From Stenomitos frigidus ULC18 (GTDB taxonomy: Bacteria; Cyanobacteriota; Cyanobacteriia; Leptolyngbyales; Leptolyngbyaceae): a DNA stretch of 61,166 bases. Shown here piece after piece: positions 54,536-61,166 of this stretch (position 1 is the stretch's first letter; each line of letters opens with the position of its first letter). Location: positions 1 to 61,166 of the forward strand of contig NZ_PVWK01000012.1 in the NCBI RefSeq assembly GCF_003003795.1, in the 5' to 3' direction. A program made the position numbers and the translations under genes. The notes beneath the pieces were generated by a model. That model saw only the letters and a program-made list of their open reading frames with translations, ran no database searches and was not told where the DNA came from.

Positions 54536-55300
54536 ATGGATTCACCATTACAAATCGTTTGGGCACTTGGGATGATGGCGATCGCCATTGGACTCGCCGC
54601 TTGGCAGCGTCTGGGCTTGGAGTGGCAGTTAGCAATCGCAACCGGGCGCACGGTTATGCAGCTACTGGTTGTAGGCTATGTGCTGGCAGTAGTGTTTGCC
54701 TTGAAAGATCCCTGGGTGGTGCTGGGAGTGCTAGGAGTGATGCTGACGATGGCCACGATCGTCGCCCGTAATCGCATCAGCAAAAAAGTGCCTTACCTGT
54801 TGCCGTTAGTCGGCGGTTCAATTCTGACAAGCACGGTTGTGACGTTGGCGTATACAAACCTGTTCGTCATTCAGCCCCAGGTCTGGTATGAGCCGCAGTA
54901 CGTGATTCCGCTCGCTGGCATTGTGCTGGGAAATGCCATGAACGGAGCAGCGATCGCGGGAGAACGCCTCGTCAGCACTCTCAATAACAGTCAGCTAGAG
55001 GTTGAAACGCATTTGAGTCTAGGTGCGACACCGCAGCAGGCAGTTGCCCAATATCGCAAAGATGCCATTAAAGCGGGACTCATTCCTACCGTTAACACGA
55101 TGATGGTTGTTGGCATTGTGACGCTGCCCGGGATTATGACGGGTCAGATTTTGGCTGGAGCCGAGCCGCTTCTGGCAGCTGCTTATCAGATGTTAGTCAT
55201 GTTTATGCTGGCGCTGGCGACGCTCATCACAACGGTGTTGATCACCTGGGGGATCTGTCGCCAATTCTTTAATCAAGCCGCGCAACTCATTTTATGGTGA
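54536..55300 (+). CDS. FetB/YbbM-type (UPF0014) ABC permease
   Basis: 254 residues from ATG 54536. About seven membrane helices and the family core are visible: QLAIATGRTVMQLLVVGYVLA, PLAGIVLGNAMNGAAIAGERL, ETHLSLGATPQQAVAQYRKDA, and PTVNTMMVVGIVTLPGIMTGQILAGAEP (split between clauses of the family signature). In E. coli, FetB works with the ATPase FetA in iron export. No ATPase gene is adjacent, so a partner must be encoded elsewhere. Substrate is an inference. Confidence 0.88.
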   Translation: MDSPLQIVWALGMMAIAIGLAAWQRLGLEWQLAIATGRTVMQLLVVGYVLAVVFALKDPWVVLGVLGVMLTMATIVARNRISKKVPYLLPLVGGSILTSTVVTLAYTNLFVIQPQVWYEPQYVIPLAGIVLGNAMNGAAIAGERLVSTLNNSQLEVETHLSLGATPQQAVAQYRKDAIKAGLIPTVNTMMVVGIVTLPGIMTGQILAGAEPLLAAAYQMLVMFMLALATLITTVLITWGICRQFFNQAAQLILW

Positions 55301-55316
55301 TTTTATGGTGACGGTT

Positions 55317-55963
55317 TTAGGGTGATTGTGCTTGAAGGCACTCCTGCACCCAGGCTCGGAACGCTTTGACAACGCCTCTCTCTCCCGGTTTCGTGCTCTG
55401 GCTAAGAAACGTGGGGATTTCTGTCAAGGGCACATTGGCAAAAGTCGGGCTGTGGTCAAGCTGCACATAGCGTCCCCGACGTAACTGCTTGATTGTGAGT
55501 TCACCTTTGGCATAACACCAGACTTCTGGCACACCTAAAGCCAGTAGATTGGCTCTTTGTTCAAAGGGGAACTGCTAAAGTCCACTTCTAGCATCAAATC
55601 TGGTGGGGGAGCTTGAGCGAGATCAATCTGTTCCAGATGCCTGACCAACGGTTCTGTCTGAATGTAGAAAGCAGAATCTGGTTCAATGCCGCGTCCCAAA
55701 TCTTTGCGCTTACAGGTCAACGATCCAGCGCTGCGGATAGGGAGATCTAATGCTTCAGCTAGAGCATCAATGAACTTTTCAAGGAGTCGTTTAATGTGTT
55801 CATGAGGCATTAAGGGCGACATGATTTCTAAGACCCCTTGATCGTAAGCCAGGCGAGCGGCTCGATTTTCACCTAATTCATGCAGCAAGTATTCAAAGCA
55901 TTGCCAATTGATGTCCTGGAGAATGACACGCTGTTCTCCTACTACTGGTGTTACAGCAATCAT
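55317..55963 (-). pseudogene. Uma2-family gene broken by a frameshift
   Basis: The first part (MIAVTPVVGEQRVILQDINW on) runs through the nuclease core IEPDSAFYIQTEP and PDLMLEVDFSSSPLNKEPIY, then stops at 55535 as YWL. In the next frame the family sequence resumes as ALGVPEVWCYAKGELTIKQL and continues to 55317. One base is missing in the tactggctttagg stretch. Most of the nuclease core is upstream of the lesion, but the last helix-strand unit is lost. A sequencing error is the alternative. Confidence 0.85.
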
Positions 55964-56043
55964 GACTGGTCTCGCGCGCTATGGTGTTCATTCTAGCCGG
56001 AATAGGGGAGTACTCATCGCTGACCGGTGCTTGCTAAAACCCC

Positions 56044-57972
56044 TTACCCTGACAGCTGCCAAACGCGAATGGTGCGATCGCTACTGCCGCTGATGATCGT
56101 TTTGCCATCGGTGCTGAGAGCGATCGTGTTGACAGAGTCGCTGTGTCCGGTCAGGACGATCGGTAGTGCTTGACTATCGTTTAAGTCCCATAGCTTCAGG
56201 GTGCCGTCCCAACTACTGCTGACGAGTGTGTTGCCATCAGACATGAACTTGAGGGCGCTGACTGTCCACGAGTGCCCTGGCAAGGTGCGGAGCAGTCGCC
56301 CCGTCTGTGTGCTCCAAAGCTTGATCGTCCGATCGTCCCCTCCACTTGCCAGCATTTGACTATCCAGACTAAAGGCAACGGCCTGAACGGTACCCACATG
56401 GTCAGTGAAGGTGTAGCGCATCTGAACGTTGAGGTTAGCTTCAGTTGTCCACAAACAGACCGTGTGATCGGCGCTGGCGCTGGCAAGAAAGCGGCCATCT
56501 GGACTAAAAGCGATGGCCGTCACATTCAGTCGATGCCCTTTCAGAGTATAAAGTTCAGCTTGTGTTTGAAGCTCCCAAAGTTTGATGGTTTTATCGCGAC
56601 TGGCGCTGGCAAGCATTCTGCCACTGGGGGTAAAGGCGATCGAGGTCACTGCTTGCGTATGCTGACCCAGGCTCTCGCTACGACCAGCAAGATCCAGATA
56701 CCACTTTCGCGTCAGCACAACGTTGCGATCTTGCCCTGCCGACGCGATCGTTTCACCATCCGGGCTAAAGGCGATCGTCCGTATAGCCATGAGATGATCA
56801 AGAACAGCCGTTGTCACGCTACCCGTTTGCAAATCCCACAAACGGATGGTCTTGTCTTCGCTACTGCTAGCAAGAATGGGGCGATTGGGACTGATGGCAA
56901 CCGCGTTGACACAAGCGGTATGTCCTGTGAGGACGTGAAGACAGCGCCAGTTGGTAAAGAGTTTTGAGTTTTGAGTTCTAAGTTTTGAGTTTTGAGTTGA
57001 AGCTGACCGCTGACCGCTGACCGCTGAGGACTCGATCGCACCCATCACCTCATTTACTGACTGAAACCGCTTGCTCAAAGCATTTTGCAAGAGTCGATTG
57101 AGAACCGTAGCAAGGCGATCGCTGACTGGAGGCAACACATATTGCTGCCATGCCCACTGGTCATTGACCAGATCAAAAAGATCAAAGGGCGATAGGTGCG
57201 TGAGCAGATGCAGGCAGGTCACACCCAAACTGTAGAGGTCACTGGCGAAAACGGCCTTACCGCGTGCCTGTTCTGGGGCAACATATTCAGCACTGCCGAT
57301 ACTCGTCCCTGTTTTGAGCCGATCGCTCAGCTGCACCAATTTCGCCGCGCCAAAGTCCACGAGCACTAGACGCGAAGACTCGCCATTCCGTTGCCAGATG
57401 AGATTCGCAGGTTTGATGTCGCGGTGAATGATCTGGCGATCGTGAATGAATTTGAGCACTGGCAGTACCTGTTCAAGCAGTTGCCAGATTGCCGTTTCTG
57501 TAAAAGCACCCTGCTCTACCAATACCTGCTCTAAATTCTGCCCGTCAATAAACTCCTGCACCAGATAAAGCTGTCGATCGTCTTCAAACGCATCCAATAA
57601 GGCCGGAATCTGTGGATGGTTACCCAGTTCTTTAAGTCGCTGTGCCTCTTGCCGAAAAAGAGCAATTTCAGACTCTGCCGTTGCGGTCTGGACTGGCAAA
57701 AACTGCTTAATCACACAGAGCAACAGTTGAGCAACGTTTTGAGCCTTGAGTCCCCCCCTTGCTTCCCCTGCTTCCTCCGCCTCCTGATCTTCCTCTTCTT
57801 TCCTTCCACCCTCATCGATCGCCAAAAACGTCCGCCCAAAACCCCCTTGCCCAATGAGCCGAACAGCACGATAGCGGTTGTGCAACAGCAAGCGAAAACC
57901 GCAGACTTGACAAAACTCAGCCTTGTCAAGGTTCTGCGGTTCTTTGCAGTTTGGATTCAAACAATAGCTCAT
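56044..57972 (-). CDS. Ser/Thr protein kinase with zinc ribbon and seven WD40 repeats
   Basis: 642 residues. An N-terminal zinc ribbon (C4, C9, C21, C24: SYCLNPNCKEPQN, FCQVCGF) precedes a Hanks-type kinase: Gly loop IGQGGFGRTF (40-49), Lys89 in VIKQF, HRDIKPANL (183-191), DFGAAK (206-211). A repeat-derived insert (55-82) separates the Gly loop from the catalytic Lys, inside the N-lobe. A second (315-338) forms the linker to seven WD40 blades (346-642), each with the GH...SPDG...ASxSxDxTIKLW pattern. No membrane helix. Kinase-WD40 proteins are common in filamentous cyanobacteria; target unknown. Confidence 0.92.
   Translation of the reverse strand: MSYCLNPNCKEPQNLDKAEFCQVCGFRLLLHNRYRAVRLIGQGGFGRTFLAIDEGGRKEEEDQEAEEAGEARGGLKAQNVAQLLLCVIKQFLPVQTATAESEIALFRQEAQRLKELGNHPQIPALLDAFEDDRQLYLVQEFIDGQNLEQVLVEQGAFTETAIWQLLEQVLPVLKFIHDRQIIHRDIKPANLIWQRNGESSRLVLVDFGAAKLVQLSDRLKTGTSIGSAEYVAPEQARGKAVFASDLYSLGVTCLHLLTHLSPFDLFDLVNDQWAWQQYVLPPVSDRLATVLNRLLQNALSKRFQSVNEVMGAIESSAVSGQRSASTQNSKLRTQNSKLFTNWRCLHVLTGHTACVNAVAISPNRPILASSSEDKTIRLWDLQTGSVTTAVLDHLMAIRTIAFSPDGETIASAGQDRNVVLTRKWYLDLAGRSESLGQHTQAVTSIAFTPSGRMLASASRDKTIKLWELQTQAELYTLKGHRLNVTAIAFSPDGRFLASASADHTVCLWTTEANLNVQMRYTFTDHVGTVQAVAFSLDSQMLASGGDDRTIKLWSTQTGRLLRTLPGHSWTVSALKFMSDGNTLVSSSWDGTLKLWDLNDSQALPIVLTGHSDSVNTIALSTDGKTIISGSSDRTIRVWQLSG
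56957..57028. repeat. heptamer insert in the kinase linker
   Basis: gagtttt units followed by gctgacc units (plus strand). The coding strand gives VSGQRSASTQNSKLRTQNSK. Same two heptamers as in the HerA and HyuA inserts. Confidence 0.85.
57727..57808. repeat. repeat-derived insert in the kinase N-lobe
   Basis: A pyrimidine-rich block (cttgcttcccctgcttcctc) encoding an acidic GGRKEEEDQEAEEAGEARGG segment. The cttgctt-cccctgc order resembles part of the HyuA insert at 47.6 kb (cctctgcctcccctgcctcc). Confidence 0.7.
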
Positions 57973-58019
57973 ACAAATTCAGGCATCAGGCTTTCATTCT
58001 GACACCTGAACCCCAATCC

Positions 58020-60242
58020 CTACCGCGTCTCAGCGTTAAAGATCGCTTCAATCTCGGCTCCGAGAGTCGGATCAAAGGATGGTATTGCATGCGCTGCGGG
58101 TGTGCCGTTTGCCAGCGCTGCTTGTGACGGTGCACCCGCTTGAGACGATGGATCGGGGTGGTCTTCAACGACTTGATCGGTGAGTGCAGCCTTACCTGAT
58201 TTACCGTTGGTTTGCTGGTTCCATAAAATCATGGAGAGCAAGCCATCGACTAAGCCATTGCCATTACCGTTTGCACCGACCAGCACATCGGGAATAAGAC
58301 GAACGTGACGATCGCCAATAATCTGCATCAACTGCATCGCGGTGTAGCTTTGGGAACCGAGCGCCTGTACACCCGCTTGATAGGTCTCTGCGCGTGCGTT
58401 ACCTGTAGCTCGAATGGCATCAGCATCACCGACAGCTCTTAGCTTAGTCGCTTCGGCTTCACCGTTCGCACGTTGAATATCCGCTTTAGCTTGCAGTTCC
58501 GCAATATTCACGTTCTGTTCCGACTTCACCATTTCCTGCTGAATGTCTGCCAGTGCCGTTTCGCGCACCAGCTGTTGCCGCTGCGTTTGTGCCATTTGCT
58601 GCACTTCGTAGGTTTTGCGCTGCTCTTCAGCAATTTTACGATCGGTCTGGGTTTGCATCAGCGTCGCAGGCGGTTGGATGTCACCAATCAAGGTGTCGAT
58701 CGCCTGTACGTCGTAGCCCCGCAAAGCGGTTTTGATGTACTCGGCAGCTTCCGATTGGCGATCGCTACGGGCACTGAGGAAGTCCAGCACCGTGCATTCT
58801 TGCGCCGAGTTGCGGAAGTAGTTGCCGATCGTGGGTTCCAGCACATGATCCACCAAATTTTGCATGGAACCGACGCGCGAAATCACTTTGGGCGAATCCA
58901 GCGCGCCGACGTGAATAATTTGGGCAATTTCCAGGTCGAAGGCAAACCCATCGCGCGATCGGACCGTCAGCGATTCTAGATTGGTGTCGTAGTTGTGTCG
59001 CTCGGTACGTCCCGACCAGTTCAAGACAATGTTGGTCGTGGGCACCAGTTCGACTTTCATCACGCGCGTATTGAGCGGATGCTTCCCTGGATACAGCGGC
59101 TCTGTCCACACGCCCTTATGCCCCGGTAGCACCAGATTGCCGTGGGTAAAGGAGGCACCACTGACATCTTCGTGCGCTTTACCCACATAGGCAATGACCA
59201 CACCCACGTAGCCGATCGGAATCTCCGTCATGGGCAACTGCTCGACCTGGACAAACCAGGGGTTCAGGTTCCAGGAACCGGAGAGTAGAATTTGCTCTTG
59301 CAAACCACGTCGTCCGCTTGCGTGGATGAACTTTTCACCATTTTGGAAATTATTGTGTCCTGGGACAGTGCAACCTGCCATTTCACCGGCATCAATAGAA
59401 ACACCGTCTAGCGTCGTGACAATGCCGACCTTATCAGACTGCACGGTGTACACGCGCATCTTCTCAGCACTCATGCCATGTTGACTGGCCGTTGCAGCCG
59501 TAATCACCTTAAACAGAGAGGTGTTGATACGGTAGGTACCTGCCGTCAGAAAACCCATCTGCCGACCTTTTTCGCCGCCATTGGAGAGGAACTTACGGGC
59601 ATCCTGGTAGTTGTCGCAAGGCACAACCTTTGCCAGAATGCGCTCTGGCGGAATCGACGCGCCATCGTTAGCGACAAGCAGCGCGATTTCACCTTGCGGC
59701 ACCACAATCATGGGCTGCTTTTGCACGCCATACTGCCAGGGGAACAAGCCCCAGTGCCAGCCAGGAGCCAGCGTATCAGCCTGGTAGCCCGCTTCACCAT
59801 TGAGGGCAATCAACCGTCCCGCAGGTAGACGACCACCAAATTTTTTGACCACAACGCCCACTTCTTGCTCACTGATGATCACCAGCCCAGTAATGGATGA
59901 GAAGAAGATCAAGCCACCCACGACAACAATGCTGCCAACCATTAGTGGCCCAAACAGTTCAAACACGCCCATTTGCTGCACAACTGGGAAGTCTTTTCCA
60001 GACTGTACCTGAGCCAGAGTTGGAGTGGCGATCGGCGGCGTTGCCCGTTGCGTTGCAAGAGAAACTGTGGACGAAAGTGTTGCTAGCGGTTGACTACCAT
60101 TCGTAACATCAGCACGGGCAGGTTGAAAAGTTGCGATCGCCCCTGCTGTTAACATCGAAGCGGCTACAGACGAAACCAATCGAACCGCTTTGCGGGACTG
60201 CCGTAGCGATCTCAATCCAGAAAGCAATGAGTGATGCTTCAT
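58020..60242 (-). CDS. large SPFH/band 7 (flotillin-like) protein
   Basis: 740 residues. A signal-like hydrophobic segment (about 20-44, SVAASMLTAGAIATFQPARA) and a second helix (about 98-123, MVGSIVVVGGLIFFSSITGL) precede the SPFH region, which begins SEQEVGVVVKKFGGRLPAGR and includes LESLTVRSRDGFAFDLEIAQ. A long Gln/Ala/Glu coiled coil (about 545-640: TDRKIAEEQRKTYEVQQMAQ, then EAEATKLRAVGDADAIRATG) follows. The Pro/Ala tail is variable. Flotillins scaffold membrane microdomains. The N-terminal signal-like segment and a duplicated-looking PGH/LPGHK part make it longer than typical flotillins (about 500). Confidence 0.85.
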   Translation of the reverse strand: MKHHSLLSGLRSLRQSRKAVRLVSSVAASMLTAGAIATFQPARADVTNGSQPLATLSSTVSLATQRATPPIATPTLAQVQSGKDFPVVQQMGVFELFGPLMVGSIVVVGGLIFFSSITGLVIISEQEVGVVVKKFGGRLPAGRLIALNGEAGYQADTLAPGWHWGLFPWQYGVQKQPMIVVPQGEIALLVANDGASIPPERILAKVVPCDNYQDARKFLSNGGEKGRQMGFLTAGTYRINTSLFKVITAATASQHGMSAEKMRVYTVQSDKVGIVTTLDGVSIDAGEMAGCTVPGHNNFQNGEKFIHASGRRGLQEQILLSGSWNLNPWFVQVEQLPMTEIPIGYVGVVIAYVGKAHEDVSGASFTHGNLVLPGHKGVWTEPLYPGKHPLNTRVMKVELVPTTNIVLNWSGRTERHNYDTNLESLTVRSRDGFAFDLEIAQIIHVGALDSPKVISRVGSMQNLVDHVLEPTIGNYFRNSAQECTVLDFLSARSDRQSEAAEYIKTALRGYDVQAIDTLIGDIQPPATLMQTQTDRKIAEEQRKTYEVQQMAQTQRQQLVRETALADIQQEMVKSEQNVNIAELQAKADIQRANGEAEATKLRAVGDADAIRATGNARAETYQAGVQALGSQSYTAMQLMQIIGDRHVRLIPDVLVGANGNGNGLVDGLLSMILWNQQTNGKSGKAALTDQVVEDHPDPSSQAGAPSQAALANGTPAAHAIPSFDPTLGAEIEAIFNAETR

Positions 60243-60489
60243 ATGAATAAGGCGTTGCCTTATATGTAGAGGACATTCAACCTAGCATTCCCTCTCATCG
60301 ACTCGCCAAAATTTAAACTCGTCGTAATCTATTCGAGCTTGAGAGGAAGAAGCACTGAGGTGAGGATGTTCAATAGATACGTAAGGGAGCGATCACGTTA
60401 CGGAAGGATGGCGATCGCTCTCTGTAGCGATTGTCTTGGGAGTCAAGGGGAATGGAAAAATCGGTTGAGCGCTCAACGCGCGTGACCCA

Positions 60490-61166
60490 GTGACAGCAGT
60501 GGGGGAGCGATTGAGTCGGACCGTGTCTTGTGCGGCGGCTGGCCGCAGCGGGCGTTTGCCAGGGAGTGTGAGCGCGCGGGTATGGCATTGAGCCTGACCA
60601 GGCGTTGGCGCCTACAGGCAACCAGAGCCACTTGCCAGCAAGGGTTGATCCAAGTCGCGCCTCACGGGGTTGTGGGGCGTCGCCACGCGGGTTGCCATAG
60701 ACAAGCCACACCGGACGCGCGTGCGCCCGCCCGAAAGCAGGCGCTTGCCCTTGTGCTGACCACTGTCCCGGTGGTGGGCGGTGCCACCAGACACAAAGCG
60801 GCGGTGACTTGGCCGCGGCCCTGCACCGCTGGCAGAAGCTGGTCTTGGCGCTGCCAATCCGCTTGCTGGTGAGCGAGGGCTTGCATCTGCGGCTTCAAGG
60901 CGTCCAGACGTGGCGCCAACGCCTGGAGATGGTCTTCGCTGTCAGCCCGCACCGTTGGCACCGCCCGCGAGCGGCGCTGCTTTACCGCACCCTGCAGTTC
61001 GTCCCAGCCACCCGTCGCTGCGGCCACGACCCGAGGGGGTGGCGTTGGTTGGCGTTGCCCCAGCAGGGTGCGGACGCCAGCTTCGGTGTGAGGCACTTTT
61101 AAGGTTGGCCCTTGGGGCCGCAGGTACACATCTAAACGGGCGGGACAAACATCAATACCAACCCCT
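60490..61166 (-). mobile_element. IS110-family transposase remnant
   Basis: GC-rich minus-strand pieces of an IS110 transposase. From the window edge inward: MYLRPQGPTLKVPHTEAGVR and VVAAATGGWDEL (N-terminal DEDD domain start), then after an internal deletion HLQALAPRLDALKPQMQALA and QQADWQRQDQLLPAVQGRGQ. After another deletion and frame change comes HHRDSGQHKGKRLLSGGRTR, then MATRVATPHNPV and QPLLASG, the C-terminal (transposase_20) part. The first residues lie beyond the window. Frame breaks and lost middle make it inactive. Ends and target site cannot be defined. Confidence 0.8.

Overview
The window is chromosomal DNA of a filamentous or Leptolyngbya-like cyanobacterium. The evidence is a form IB Rubisco operon (rbcL-rbcX-rbcS) with a nearby Rubisco activase that carries a small-subunit-like tail, a CpcT-type phycobilin lyase, a photosystem II S4-domain protein, a probable Psb35, a type III glutamine synthetase, a cyanobacterial RpoD-like sigma factor, and very frequent HIP1 octamers (gcgatcgc). 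Short heptanucleotide tandem repeats (STRR type) occur both between and inside genes. Genus is an inference; no rRNA or tRNA gene was found.

Layout. 1-2.1 kb: broken alkaline phosphatase, small exported protein, cation diffusion facilitator. 2.8-6.1 kb: polyphosphate kinase 2 and glnN. 6.1-7.5 kb: decayed patch with a truncated DUF167 gene abutting a topoisomerase IB pseudogene. 7.5-12.7 kb: PSII S4 protein, argJ with a clear promoter, Rieske protein, S10 peptidase, heptamer array, thioredoxin. 12.8-17 kb: two unknown proteins, a small ORF, an SLH protein and a PEP-CTERM protein. 17-21.4 kb: rca, a GDSL hydrolase, rbcS, rbcX and rbcL, all on the minus strand. 22-29.3 kb: two membrane proteins of unknown role, a MoxR ATPase, a sigma factor, a HerA-type ATPase and psb35. 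29.6-35.6 kb: codA, cpcT, a phytase-like lipoprotein, an M48 protease and lemA. 36-40.2 kb: oligopeptidase F, an exported unknown and an ABM-domain membrane protein. 40.2-49.2 kb: accessory region with three intact Uma2 genes, a NACHT-GUN4 fusion and a fused HyuA-HyuB hydantoinase/5-oxoprolinase. 49.4-60.2 kb: yvkA-like DUF1232 protein, rpsD, a UbiB-type kinase, a DegT aminotransferase, a FetB-type permease, a frameshifted fourth Uma2 gene, a Ser/Thr kinase with WD40 propeller, and a large SPFH protein. 60.5 kb to the end: GC-rich remnant of an IS110-family transposase.

How the parts fit. The rbc block is a functional module: large and small subunits, assembly chaperone RbcX, and the activase that remodels Rubisco and probably docks to it through its SSU-like tail. 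CpcT, PSII S4 and Psb35 serve the light-harvesting and PSII machinery. LemA and the M48 protease form the common envelope pair.

Two items deserve most attention. One is the NACHT ATPase ending in a GUN4 tetrapyrrole-binding domain, set among Uma2 nuclease genes. The other is a set of heptamer repeat blocks inserted in frame into at least three multidomain proteins; one identical repeat is read in two different frames within the same protein. Several families of long perfect palindromes are also scattered through the window.
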